Assembly: GCF_009601505.1 (NCBI RefSeq)
Contig: NZ_WITC01000036.1
Coordinates: forward strand, 1 to 64,000
Source: Sinorhizobium terangae
GTDB lineage: Bacteria > Pseudomonadota > Alphaproteobacteria > Rhizobiales > Rhizobiaceae
Reading direction: 5' to 3'
DNA length: 64,000 nucleotides
Shown here: positions 7,951 through 16,459 of the stretch, in pieces
How positions within the stretch are numbered: the stretch's first letter is position 1
Layout: the number at the start of each line of letters is the position of its first letter
Program-made: the position numbers and the translations under genes
Notes under the pieces: model-generated
Database searches by the model: none
Told to the model about the DNA's origin: nothing
The model's input: the letters and a program-made list of their open reading frames with translations, nothing else

Positions 7951-9191
7951 GCCACCCGCGAAAGAGGAGCGACGTCGCCTTGCAGGCGGTTCTGCATGAA
8001 ATTGCAGTACCATTCGACGAACTGCATGACGCCGCCCTCGTGCTCGGCCGAATAGGGGCCGGGCTCATAGGCCGGCGAGCGGATGCCGAAGGCGTTTTCC
8101 TCGACGATCTGGCGATCCTGGTCGTTGGTCTCGGTCCAAACGTGGGTAAGGTCCTCGATGGTGTAATCGACGCCCTCGACGGCGTCCTTGCTGACAAGCC
8201 ATTTGGTGGTGACCTGCGTCAGTTCCGGTCCAAGCGGCAGCACGCGGAAGGTGATCGCGTGATCGCCGAGCACATGGTTCCAGGTCGTCGGGTAGTGGAA
8301 GAGCAAGAGCGTGCCGATCCCGCGCTCGTTGACGCCGGTCGAAAGCGGTTTGCGAACGGCCGCTTGTCCGGACATGGTGTAGCTCTCCGCCCCGTTGATC
8401 AGCGGCATCCGCGTCATCCGGAATTGGCCGGTTGGTGCAATCCTGAAGCTGCTCGGAAGGCCTGCCGCCTCGCACCTTTCCCAATGGGCGCCGATCTCCG
8501 GGTCGTTCATGGCACCCTGGACGCCCGTCACCGTCGGGGCCTCCGGGTAGGTACGGCAAAGCTCCGGATGGTTGGCGGCGCAATGATAGCACTCGCGGTT
8601 GTTCTCCCAGACAAGCTTCCAATTGCCCTTCTCGACGATCGTGCTCTCATAGGCGACCTTGGTCTCCCCGAGTCTATGCGGCGCGAGATAGCCGGCAACC
8701 GTCTCCCGGAACGGCTGGAAATCCATCGGCTCGTCGGCGAGGCTGATGAAGATGTAGCCGCCAACCGTTTCGCAATGGACCGGCTTCAGGCTGTGCTGAG
8801 CCGGATCGAACCCTTCGGGCATCTGCCGCGCGAAAAGCAGCTTGCCGTCCAATTCGTAGGTCCACTGGTGATAGGGACAGACGAGCTTGGCCGATGAACC
8901 CTTGTGCTGCGTGCACACGCGCGAGCCGCGGTGGCGGCAGGAATTGTGAAGCGCCCGGATCGTTCCCTGCCGGTCGCGGACGATGACGATCGGATAGTCG
9001 CCGACCTGAACGGTAAAGTAGTTGCCGGCTTTCGGAATTTCACAGTCGTGACCGATGAAGAGCCAGTCCTTGTACCAGATGTGCTCGAGGTCCTGCCGGT
9101 AATATTCCGGGTCGGTGTAGAAGGCCCGGTCGAGGCTATAGCCCTCACGACGGTTTATGAGCCGGCGCAGCATATCGTTCTGAATGTCCAT
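7947..9191 (-). CDS. gbcA: Rieske non-heme iron oxygenase, GbcA-like (glycine betaine demethylase type)
   Basis: A 414-residue alpha subunit. The Rieske centre is C85-x-H87 in CRHRGS and C105-x2-H108 in CPYHQW, and the mononuclear iron site includes H203 and H208 in ENNRECYHCAANHPEL. Segments such as CPYHQWTYELDGKLLFA and TKWLVSKDAVEGVDY resemble Pseudomonas GbcA as I recall it, which oxidatively demethylates glycine betaine to dimethylglycine with release of formaldehyde. Other quaternary amines (carnitine, stachydrine) are alternatives. The ATG at 9191 follows GAGGACAGG. A cobalamin riboswitch lies in its leader, which is unusual for this family. Confidence 0.85.
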   Translation of the reverse strand: MDIQNDMLRRLINRREGYSLDRAFYTDPEYYRQDLEHIWYKDWLFIGHDCEIPKAGNYFTVQVGDYPIVIVRDRQGTIRALHNSCRHRGSRVCTQHKGSSAKLVCPYHQWTYELDGKLLFARQMPEGFDPAQHSLKPVHCETVGGYIFISLADEPMDFQPFRETVAGYLAPHRLGETKVAYESTIVEKGNWKLVWENNRECYHCAANHPELCRTYPEAPTVTGVQGAMNDPEIGAHWERCEAAGLPSSFRIAPTGQFRMTRMPLINGAESYTMSGQAAVRKPLSTGVNERGIGTLLLFHYPTTWNHVLGDHAITFRVLPLGPELTQVTTKWLVSKDAVEGVDYTIEDLTHVWTETNDQDRQIVEENAFGIRSPAYEPGPYSAEHEGGVMQFVEWYCNFMQNRLQGDVAPLSRVA

Positions 9192-9274
9192 GTCCTGTCC
9201 TCGTTCATCAGTTCGCAGAGGCAGGACAGGAACCAACGCCGACAATGATGCCGGCGCGTCAAAGGCTCCGATCC

Positions 9275-9291
9275 GGCTGCCCGCCGCAACC
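9275..9291 (-). other. Small hairpin between riboswitch and gbcA-like gene
   Basis: In the minus-strand leader, GGTTGC and GCAGCC can pair around a five-base loop. It sits between the aptamer and the start codon but has no U-tract after it, so it is not a classical terminator. It could belong to the expression platform. Confidence 0.25.
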
Positions 9292-9311
9292 AGTTACGGT
9301 CGATTTTTCGT

Positions 9312-9487
9312 CCCAAGGCTGGTTTCCGGGCTCTGGAGTGGCCCCTAAAGGGACCCGCCCGGCGCCTTCCCGGACACACCGTCCAGTGGCCTTTTGCCGT
9401 GGCTTTCGCTCCACCACCGTTGCGGGGGCAGCGCCGGGATCTGACCGGCTTCCCAATTCTCCGCCCTCCCTGGAGCGGCACCTTGAG
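9312..9487 (-). promoter_or_regulatory. Cobalamin (adenosylcobalamin-type) riboswitch
   Basis: Read on the minus strand the leader carries the ordered cobalamin-aptamer signatures: GGTGCC near 9480, GGGAAGCCGGT (9444-9454), CCCGGCGCTGCCCCCGCAAC (9419-9438), the B12 box GCCACTGGACGG (9379-9390), and the closing GCCCGGAAACCAGCC (9317-9331). The order and spacing match the family. It ends about 120 bases upstream of the Rieske gene start on the same strand, with no other gene between. Ligand binding would normally lower expression of the downstream gbcA/gbcB-like pair. Confidence 0.88.
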
Positions 9488-9796
9488 TGTCCATATCTAA
9501 GCGCGCCCAGCATCTTTTCATTTGCCGATTGACGACATCGGCTCCCGGAAAGACGACACGATATCCGCTCATCGATCCTAAATTTGGGGATTGATATTAT
9601 TTATTATAAACAATGTGATAGCGGAAAATGTAAGCAACTGATGATTTTTTCGGCAGCGTCATCCCGGGCACGAATTTGACTGGCCATTTTACGACACACC
9701 TTCGAAGCGGATACCATCGACAAAATGTGTTGAAAAATCATCTGTTAACCCTGAAGGACTAGCATTCGGGGAGATCAACTCGCTTCGCGGACAAGG
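9488..9796. other. Divergent intergenic region, AT-rich promoter zone
   Basis: About 300 bases between the riboswitch and the next plus-strand gene. The part around 9585-9620 is unusually AT-rich for this window (ATTTATTATAAAC), as expected for promoter DNA feeding the riboswitch leader on the minus strand. No further gene or repeat is seen. Confidence 0.4.
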
Positions 9797-10411
9797 ATGG
9801 CGCCGGCGCGGATGGCTAGACTGAGATATTATGATACCGGCACGAGAGCCGTGATCCCCGCACCAAAGGCCACACCCCACGCGGAGTTCCTGCGGACCGG
9901 ACGGATCGACCGCCGACGGCACTGGATGGCCGAGCAGCGGCGTTACCTGACGCATGAGGAGGTTGCGGAGCAAACCGGGCGGAAGCTTTCGGCGGCCGGG
10001 GAGACTACCCACAAGCGGATCAACGCTTTCCATTCTTCGATCCAATTCCCGAAGATGGTCTTTCACCGCACCCTGCCGAACAGTCCGCATCTCGGCTACT
10101 GCCATGTGACCGCCGCGAAAACGCACCTCGAGCGTTCGCACGACGTCACCTGGGCCTTCTATTTCGCGAACTTCTTCTCCGATCTCGGTGACGAGACGCA
10201 TTTTTTCGATCGGATACAGAGGGGTTATTCGCGCATGTACTTCGCCGTCGCCATCGAGCCCGGCGGTGACGAAGGGCAGATGGTCATCAACCGCAATGTG
10301 CGGGGCAACGGATTGATCTTCCGAACGCAGGATCCGAAGATAGCACTGAAGAACGTCCTGATGCTGGGCGCACGGGACGACGCACTGCGCAAGATCATTC
10401 GCAGCCTTTGA
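9797..10411 (+). CDS. Conserved hypothetical protein (possibly DUF6656)
   Basis: A 204-residue soluble basic protein without signal peptide or membrane segment. Features are an N-terminal MARLRYYDTG, a central FHSSIQFPKMVFHRTLP, and a C-terminal INRNVRGNGLIFRTQDPKIALK. I believe it belongs to a Rhizobiaceae-restricted family of unknown function, but that assignment is from memory. The internal ATG at 9812 is an equally plausible start. Antisense frame 9689-10201 is a shadow. Confidence 0.65.
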   Translation: MAPARMARLRYYDTGTRAVIPAPKATPHAEFLRTGRIDRRRHWMAEQRRYLTHEEVAEQTGRKLSAAGETTHKRINAFHSSIQFPKMVFHRTLPNSPHLGYCHVTAAKTHLERSHDVTWAFYFANFFSDLGDETHFFDRIQRGYSRMYFAVAIEPGGDEGQMVINRNVRGNGLIFRTQDPKIALKNVLMLGARDDALRKIIRSL

Positions 10412-10428
10412 CCGACACGGTCGGCATT

Positions 10429-10482
10429 GCTCTTATGCATGTCGCTGTCCCAAAACCGCTGCGCACTTTTGGGTGACGTGCC
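10429..10482 (+). repeat. Short mosaic repeat, module B
   Basis: GCTCTTATGCATGTCGCTGT then CCCAAAACCGCTGCGCACTT and TTGGGTGACGTGCC. The same module occurs at 35912-35966 and, in part, at 25668-25698. The CCCAAAA...TTTTGGG arms can form a hairpin. It lies upstream of the Sua5 gene and is not part of the protein despite an open frame across it. Confidence 0.7.
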
Positions 10483-10555
10483 TTGGCGAAGAAAATCGTT
10501 CTGTTTTTCCGGCACGTCCGTTAAAGGAGGCGACGGAAAGGCAAACGGAACCGTC

Positions 10556-11530
10556 ATGGCCGAAATCATCGATACACGCACAGAACCGGCCCGGGCGATC
10601 GAGCACGCCTGCGTCGTTCTTTCCGAGGGCGAGCCGGTCGCGATCCCGACGGAGACGGTCTATGGGCTTGCGGCGGACGCGACAAACCCCGAAGCGATCA
10701 GCCGCATTTACGAGATGAAGGGCCGGCCCCGTTTCAATCCATTGATCTGCCACGTCTCGGATATGGCGATGGCCGAGGCGCATGTGACGTTCGACCCGAT
10801 TTCGCGCCAGCTTGCGGACGCCTTCTGGCCGGGTCCTCTAACCCTTATCCTGCCGCAACGGCCGGAGAGCACCGTCCACGCGCTCGCTTCCGCCGGGCTC
10901 AATACGCTCGGCATCCGCATGCCTGCTGGCTTTTCACGGCAGGTGATCGCTCGCTTCGGACGCCCGCTTGCGGCGCCGAGTGCCAACACCTCCGGCAAGA
11001 TCAGCCCCACCAGCGCAGCCCATGTTCAGGCCGACCTCGGTTCCAAGCTGAAGCTCATCCTCGATGCCGGCCCGGCTGGAATCGGGCTTGAGTCCACAAT
11101 CATCAAGGTTGAAGGCGGCACACTGCGGCTCCTGAGACCCGGCGGGTTGGACGCCGGCGAGATCGAGAAGCTCACAGGGTGCGAGGTCGTGCGGCCGGAC
11201 AGCGCCGGCGCGACGATCGAGGCGCCCGGCATGCTTGCGTCACATTACGCTCCGGGAGCGACCGTAAGATTGAATGCCGAGGATGTCCGGGCGGGAGAGG
11301 CGTTGATCCGCTTCGGCGGCAGGCCGCTTCCCGGCGAGGGCGAAGCGACGATCGTGCTGGACTTGAGCCCCGGCGGCAATCTTCGCGAGGCGGCCGCCAA
11401 CCTTTTCGACTACATGAAGCAGGCGGATGCGAGCGGTGCTCGAACGATCGCCTTCGGCCGCGTGCCGGAAGAAGGCCTCGGAGAGGCAATCATCGACCGC
11501 CTGCAGCGGGCAGCGGCGCCCAGGGGCTGA
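10556..11530 (+). CDS. L-threonylcarbamoyladenylate synthase (Sua5/TsaC type)
   Basis: Makes threonylcarbamoyl-AMP from threonine, bicarbonate and ATP for the tRNA t6A37 modification. At 324 residues it is the long Sua5 form: an N-terminal YrdC domain (PTETVYGLAADA, KGRPRFNPL, SANTSGKISPT, STIIKVEGGTLRLLRPG) joined to a C-terminal Sua5 domain starting near APGMLASHYAPGA. The start at 10556 is set by the conserved N-terminus; an AAAGGAGG lies 26 bases upstream, too far to be its ribosome-binding site. The following gene starts 29 bases downstream. Confidence 0.93.
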   Translation: MAEIIDTRTEPARAIEHACVVLSEGEPVAIPTETVYGLAADATNPEAISRIYEMKGRPRFNPLICHVSDMAMAEAHVTFDPISRQLADAFWPGPLTLILPQRPESTVHALASAGLNTLGIRMPAGFSRQVIARFGRPLAAPSANTSGKISPTSAAHVQADLGSKLKLILDAGPAGIGLESTIIKVEGGTLRLLRPGGLDAGEIEKLTGCEVVRPDSAGATIEAPGMLASHYAPGATVRLNAEDVRAGEALIRFGGRPLPGEGEATIVLDLSPGGNLREAAANLFDYMKQADASGARTIAFGRVPEEGLGEAIIDRLQRAAAPRG

Positions 11531-11559
11531 ACAATTCGCCGAAAAACGAAGGAGCGATC

Positions 11560-12996
11560 ATGACGACCATACTTTCTCCCGAACTGATCGCCTCTTTCAT
11601 CGACATCGTCGGCAGCGGCCACGCGCTCAGCAGTCCGGCGGAGACCGCGCCTTATCTCGTCGAGTCACGCGGGCTCTATCACGGCACCACCCCGCTCGTT
11701 CTCAGGCCAGGCTCCGTCGAGGAGGTCTCGCGCATCATGCGCCTGGCAAGCCAAACCCGTACCGCGATTGTCCCGCAGGGCGGAAATACCGGACATGTGG
11801 CCGGCCAGATCCCGCGCGAAGGAAAAGCCGACATGGTTCTTTCGCTCGAGCGGCTGAACCGCATCCGCGACGTCGATCCCGTCGGCAATGTCATCGTGGC
11901 CGATGCCGGCTGTATCCTTGCCGATGTCCAGAAGGCGGCGGACGATGCCGGACGCCTCTTCCCGCTGTCGCTCGGCTCCGAAGGCTCCGCCCGGATCGGC
12001 GGTAATCTCTCGACCAATGCCGGCGGCACGGCCGTGCTCGCCTACGGCAATATGCGCCAGCTTTGCCTGGGGCTGGAGGTCGTGCTGCCGACCGGCGAAA
12101 TCTGGGACGGATTACGCCGATTGAAGAAGGACAACACGGGCTACGACCTTCGAGACCTGTTCATCGGCGCGGAAGGAACGCTTGGCGTCATCACCGGTGC
12201 GGTACTGAAGCTGTTCCCGAAGCCGCTTGGCCATCAGGTGGCATTCGCGGGCCTTAGGAGCGTCGAGGATGCGCTTGCCCTCTTCGATCGTGCTTCGACC
12301 CTCTGCGGACCGGCGTTGACGGGCTTCGAACTCATGCCGAGGATCGGCATAGAGTTCACCTCCCGGCATATTCCGGGCGTGCGCGATCCGATGCCGACAG
12401 TCCATCCCTGGTACGCGCTGATCGATATTTCGACCTCGGATTCCGCGGAGAGCGCCGAGCGCATGATAGAGGGTGTGCTCGAGACGGGCGTCAGCAATGG
12501 TCTCGTCGAAAATGCGATCATCGCGACGAGCGAGACGCAGCGCAAGGCGCTGTGGCACATGCGCGAAAGCATGTCGCCGGCACAGAAGCCGGAAGGCGGC
12601 TCGATCAAGCACGATGTATCAGTGCCCGTATCGAACATCCCCGCCTTCATGGCCGAGGCCGACACCGCCGTCATGAAAGCGATACCCGGCGCCCGTATTT
12701 GCGCCTTCGGCCACATGGGCGACGGCAACATCCATTACAATATTTCGCAGCCGGTCGGCGCCGACAAACAGGTCTTCCTTGACCGCTGGCGCGAGATGAA
12801 CGCCATCGTCCACGGCATCGTGCTGAAGTATCGCGGATCGATCTCGGCCGAGCACGGCATCGGTCAATTGAAGCGCGATGAGCTCGCGGAAATCCGCCCG
12901 GAAATCGAGATCGAACTGATGCAGCGGATCAAGCATGCGTTCGACCCCGCAGGCATCATGAATCCAGACAAGGTGTTGCGCACAAGGTCTATGTGA
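11560..12996 (+). CDS. FAD-linked D-2-hydroxyacid dehydrogenase (FAD_binding_4 / FAD-oxidase_C)
   Basis: A 478-residue VAO-family flavoprotein oxidising a D-2-hydroxyacid such as D-lactate or D-2-hydroxyglutarate. The N-terminal PCMH FAD domain has IVPQGGNTGHVAGQIP and RIGGNLSTNAGGTAVLAYGN. The C-terminal domain ends with CAFGHMGDGNIHYNIS and AEHGIGQLKR, typical metal/substrate-binding segments. The start at 11560 follows GAAGGAGCGATC. The upstream extension of the open frame is a shadow inside the Sua5 gene. It is likely co-transcribed with Sua5, although no functional link is evident. It converges tail to tail with the next gene. Confidence 0.9.
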   Translation: MTTILSPELIASFIDIVGSGHALSSPAETAPYLVESRGLYHGTTPLVLRPGSVEEVSRIMRLASQTRTAIVPQGGNTGHVAGQIPREGKADMVLSLERLNRIRDVDPVGNVIVADAGCILADVQKAADDAGRLFPLSLGSEGSARIGGNLSTNAGGTAVLAYGNMRQLCLGLEVVLPTGEIWDGLRRLKKDNTGYDLRDLFIGAEGTLGVITGAVLKLFPKPLGHQVAFAGLRSVEDALALFDRASTLCGPALTGFELMPRIGIEFTSRHIPGVRDPMPTVHPWYALIDISTSDSAESAERMIEGVLETGVSNGLVENAIIATSETQRKALWHMRESMSPAQKPEGGSIKHDVSVPVSNIPAFMAEADTAVMKAIPGARICAFGHMGDGNIHYNISQPVGADKQVFLDRWREMNAIVHGIVLKYRGSISAEHGIGQLKRDELAEIRPEIEIELMQRIKHAFDPAGIMNPDKVLRTRSM

Positions 12997-12997
12997 T

Positions 12998-15175
12998 CTA
13001 ACCGCCCAGCCTGAGCTGCGTCAGCTGCATCAGCGTATCGGCGCTGATGCCGAAACCGCCACCGCCTGACAGGATCGTGGCGGCGGGAGAGACATCGGTG
13101 TTGTTCTCGACGTCATAAAGCGCTGTGAACCGCTGCAGGAGCTTATCGAGCTTCTCGGGATCGTGGAGATCCTCGATGTTCATCACGCGCTTGATGTATT
13201 CGGCTTGAACATCGATGTCGCTGCTTGCCATCTCCTGCGGGATGCTGAAGGCGGTTCTGACGACCTGCATCAAGGCGCTGTCGGCAAGAAGGTCGTAAAC
13301 CGTGTTGACGTCGGTAGCCATGCGCTTGAAATAGAGCGCCAAGCGCACACCGGCATTGTCCTCGCCGGCGTTTTCTTCCAGCGTCTGGTTGAGGTAAAGA
13401 TCCATCGTGGCAATGATGCCGCGCCGGGTCTGGATCTGGCCTGCGGCTCCGCGCGCAAGCTTTCCTTCGCCGTCGAAATTGAAAGAGGCCACGATCTCGC
13501 GATAGCGGGTGTCGTCCACCGTGTTGATGAAGCTTTCCGGGTCATCGAGATCGGAAACAAACATCTCCCTGAGATAGCTGGTCTCGATGGTCTCGGGATC
13601 AATGCCTGCGGCGACAAGGACGAAATCGACCAGGCGCCGGTTACCGAGCAAATCGTCGAGCGTTTCGATCTTCTGCATCTCGGCACTGTAGTATTTCGCC
13701 TCTTCCTGCGCCTTGGCCTTATCTTCGTCCGTGCCAAAGCGGCTCTTTTCGATGACATAGGCCTTCGATGTATTGAGGATTTCGGCCTCGGATTGTGCAA
13801 GCTTGGGCGCGCCGAGCGAGCCGTCAGGCTCAAAGTTGAACGCCTTGGCGAGCGTCACGTAACGCTCGTCCTTGAGAGAATTGGCGTAGCTGTCGGGGTC
13901 GCTGAGATCGCTCGTCAGGACTTTTCTCAGCTTGCGTACGCTGTCCCCCTCCTCCTCGAGACCGAATGCGCGCAGCGTAAGCGTCATCATGCTGGTGTCG
14001 TTCAGCAGATTGTCAACGCTCGTCAGCGTGTTGATCAGCATCTTGAAACGAGAGATCAAAGCCTCGTCCGCAGCATCGTCCTTGTCGTTGTAATGGATCA
14101 TATAGCCATCGGACGTGGTGGCGATCTGCGCTGCCGTCTGCGCGCTGTCGCCGCTCGCGAGCGTGCCATCGGTCTGGAAATTGAAGGCGGCTGCCATGGC
14201 CTTGTAGGCCTTGTTGTACTCGCCGCCCATCGTGTTGGCGTAGCTGTTCGGGTCGTCGAGGTCACTGGTCAGAATGTTCTCGACGGTCGTCGTCAAGGTG
14301 CTCGGCGGCAATCCGAAAGCAGTCACCACGTAGTTGAACAGGCGGGTATCGGCCTTCAATGCGGCGACCGTCGTGATGCTGCCGATCTTCGACTCATAAT
14401 AGCTCTTGTTGAGCAAAGCCTCGGCCGAGGTAACGCGGTCGCTGGCGTTGAGGATATAGCTTTCGTTGATGGCACTCTTTTGCGCCGCGTCCTGCGGCAA
14501 AGTGCTGGCGGGCAGGGTCCCGTCGGTCTGGAAATTGAATGCCTTTGCGAAATTCAGCGCCGCGTTGCTGCCGAGCTTGTTAACGTAACTGTTCGGATCG
14601 CTGACGTCGCTGGTCAGGATCTGTCTCAAATGGGTATAGGAGGTGTATTTGGGATCGAACCCGAAGGCCTTCATCGCATAGGTCCTGAGACGTTCATTGC
14701 CCAGGAACTGGTCGACATCCGTCACCGTATCGATCACCGCGTTGTAATAGCTCGTCTCGGCATTGAGCACATTCGACTGGTTGGCGATCGTTTCGCTGTA
14801 AAGCCCGATCAGCGCATCGGTCTGAGCGTCGGTCTGGGCAACGGCGGTCGACGAACCGAAACTGAACGCCTCGGCGAAGTTGCGATACCGCTCGTCCGTC
14901 AGGCGATTGGCAAAGCTGTTGTCGTCCTTGAGGTCGCTCTCGAGAACCTTTCGCATGAAGGCGACCGCATAGGTCATGTCCTCCAGGCCGTGGGCCTTCA
15001 TCGCGTAGGAATAGAGGCGGTAGTCGTCGAGAAATTCGTCGACCGACGTCACCTTGCCGATATTCGTCTTGTAGTATTCGGCCTCGCGCGCAACCCGCGG
15101 CTGTATCGACACCCGGTTAAGACTGGCCCTCATGTCACGGGTAATGAGATTATAGTCGATATAGGTCGAAACCAT
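12998..15175 (-). CDS. DUF1217 repeat protein (725 aa)
   Basis: Large acidic protein built from about six tandem units of 110-120 residues. Each unit has a YY-rich helix, a T-V/L-x-x-L-L-x-D/N motif, a segment like AFGLxP, and the signature SDL-x-D-P-x-S-Y-x-N, found at residues ~80, 189, 304, 422, 541 and a degenerate copy near 668, followed by A-x-A-F-N-F. No signal peptide or membrane helix is seen. DUF1217 proteins occur in alphaproteobacteria, sometimes near flagellar genes, and their function is not settled. The start at 15175 follows AAGGCGGCGGC. Confidence 0.82.
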   Translation of the reverse strand: MVSTYIDYNLITRDMRASLNRVSIQPRVAREAEYYKTNIGKVTSVDEFLDDYRLYSYAMKAHGLEDMTYAVAFMRKVLESDLKDDNSFANRLTDERYRNFAEAFSFGSSTAVAQTDAQTDALIGLYSETIANQSNVLNAETSYYNAVIDTVTDVDQFLGNERLRTYAMKAFGFDPKYTSYTHLRQILTSDVSDPNSYVNKLGSNAALNFAKAFNFQTDGTLPASTLPQDAAQKSAINESYILNASDRVTSAEALLNKSYYESKIGSITTVAALKADTRLFNYVVTAFGLPPSTLTTTVENILTSDLDDPNSYANTMGGEYNKAYKAMAAAFNFQTDGTLASGDSAQTAAQIATTSDGYMIHYNDKDDAADEALISRFKMLINTLTSVDNLLNDTSMMTLTLRAFGLEEEGDSVRKLRKVLTSDLSDPDSYANSLKDERYVTLAKAFNFEPDGSLGAPKLAQSEAEILNTSKAYVIEKSRFGTDEDKAKAQEEAKYYSAEMQKIETLDDLLGNRRLVDFVLVAAGIDPETIETSYLREMFVSDLDDPESFINTVDDTRYREIVASFNFDGEGKLARGAAGQIQTRRGIIATMDLYLNQTLEENAGEDNAGVRLALYFKRMATDVNTVYDLLADSALMQVVRTAFSIPQEMASSDIDVQAEYIKRVMNIEDLHDPEKLDKLLQRFTALYDVENNTDVSPAATILSGGGGFGISADTLMQLTQLRLGG

Positions 15176-15501
15176 GCCGCCGCCTTGTCGATTGCTTCTT
15201 GTCGATTGCTGGCGGGCCGCGCCCACCAAACAGAATTCTGACGCCACATCATCTTCCTACAGACTTGTGTGTGGCTTTTCCGGCATTCGTTCGCGGTTCA
15301 AAAAAATCCCGGCAATTTCGTTGACGAAGAAGAAACCTTGACGGGTCGGCTTTTGCTAACCATCGGGCCACGCAAAGTTTTTTTAACCGCGATTTTTAAG
15401 CCGTCCGGAAGAGCGGCTGCCTATTCTCCCGCCCTAGAGGACGAAAAGTCCCGACGAGAAGACCGGGAACCGGCTCTCAAGGAAAAACAAGGGCGATTGA
15501 A
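15176..15501. other. Divergent intergenic region
   Basis: About 325 bases separating the DUF1217 gene from the plus-strand DUF6101-like gene. A CTTGAC hexamer at 15337-15342 could be a -35 element for the plus-strand gene, but the -10 position is poor. A short T-rich stretch (AGTTTTTTTAACC) lies near 15378. No gene is supported; the open frame 15269-15547 lacks any protein character. Confidence 0.4.
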
Positions 15502-16068
15502 ATGCGCAACACACTTTCTCAACCGGCCTGGGTTGAAAACAAACTGAGGCTCGATCCCAAGCGTTTTCCGCAGCAGGCAACCTACGCCTTGCGCGGACAT
15601 GCCGGCAATGTCACCATCAGCCTCGACGAACGTGGCGCTGTTTTGCGCAAAGTGCTACCATCGAGCGGCCTGCCGCTTTCGATCGCGCTGCCTGCGCGAG
15701 CGTTCAAGGGTGTTGCAGCGCGGGCCATCGACCACGGCGACGGAGAGGTTACAGTGACGCTCGAACTCCATCACGACGATCCGGATCTTTGCATCCCGCT
15801 GCTCGTCGCCCACGACCTTTCCGACATTGCCGCCGACTGGCGGGCCTGGGCGGAAGCCTACCGCATCCCGATGCTGATGGTCGAAGCCGACGGCGTCGCA
15901 CGTCCTCTGGAAGAGCACCTCGGCGATGTCCGCACGGCTCCGACGAAACCGCGCCGCCGCCACTCCTTTTTCGCCGAGCGCCGCCCGCGCTTTCTCGTGC
16001 GCCGCTCGACCGGGACGCTCGGCGTTCACATGAAAATCGGCGGACGCGAAATCATCGCCCGGACCTGA
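15502..16068 (+). CDS. DUF6101-like conserved hypothetical protein
   Basis: A 188-residue soluble protein. It has an N-terminal beta-rich part (ALRGHAGNVTISLDERG), a middle LELHHDDPDLCIPLLVAHDLSDIAADWRAW split over two strands and helices, and a basic Arg-rich C-terminal third (PRRRHSFF, RRPRFLVRRSTG). I recall it as a Hyphomicrobiales family of unknown function named DUF6101; that name is from memory. No signal peptide or membrane segment is present. The start follows GGGCGATTGAA, a weak ribosome-binding site. Confidence 0.7.
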   Translation: MRNTLSQPAWVENKLRLDPKRFPQQATYALRGHAGNVTISLDERGAVLRKVLPSSGLPLSIALPARAFKGVAARAIDHGDGEVTVTLELHHDDPDLCIPLLVAHDLSDIAADWRAWAEAYRIPMLMVEADGVARPLEEHLGDVRTAPTKPRRRHSFFAERRPRFLVRRSTGTLGVHMKIGGREIIART

Positions 16069-16269
16069 TTCCACTCCCTATCGACGTCCAGTGCGAGGAC
16101 CGGCCGAACCCTGCGGTCGGTTCTCGTCTTTTGGCGCCTGTGGAGCACGCGGGGAACGCCGCCAGGTTTTCCACATGTTGCGGGCAAATGTTACCGCAGA
16201 AACAGTGGCTTCGCCTTCATCATGCCATATGCGCTCCATAGCCAATGGCACGAATGAAGGAGATATCGC

Positions 16270-16374
16270 ATGCGCAAGCATCTGCTCGCCGTCCTCACTG
16301 CCATCCGGGCCGCTTTTCGTGCACGTGCTGCCATCAAGCTGCGCAAGCCCGATGGCGGACCGAGCTGGGCGTAA
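16270..16374 (+). CDS. Candidate 34-aa small basic protein
   Basis: ATG at 16270 is preceded by GAAGGAGATATCGC, one of the best ribosome-binding sites in the window. The encoded peptide begins MRKHLLAVLTAIRAAF, a basic amphipathic helix, and ends in KPDGGPSWA. A rho-independent terminator follows at 16433-16459 on the same strand, giving a compact transcription unit of its own. It is too short for standard gene callers. No family is recognised. The alternative is a small RNA that happens to contain an open frame. Confidence 0.55.
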   Translation: MRKHLLAVLTAIRAAFRARAAIKLRKPDGGPSWA

Positions 16375-16432
16375 CCGGCGTCACGATGGACGAGGCTTGA
16401 CCGAAATGTCCGGTCGACCGGAAGCCCACACG

Positions 16433-16459
16433 TCCTCCGGATCCAGCCGGAGGATTTTT
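16433..16459 (+). terminator. Rho-independent terminator after the small ORF
   Basis: TCCTCCGG (16433-16440) and CCGGAGGA (16447-16454) form a perfect 8-bp stem with a six-base loop, followed by TTTTT. The tail orientation terminates plus-strand transcripts and it abuts the stop codon of the convergent ubiA gene. Confidence 0.8.

Noticed and set aside
10427..10555. N-terminal extension of Sua5 into the upstream repeat
   Set aside because: The extension is encoded by mosaic-repeat DNA; the family N-terminus begins at the ATG at 10556.
13163..15241. 692-codon plus-strand frame over the DUF1217 gene
   Set aside because: Shadow; no start context and no family, while the minus-strand protein has regular internal repeats.
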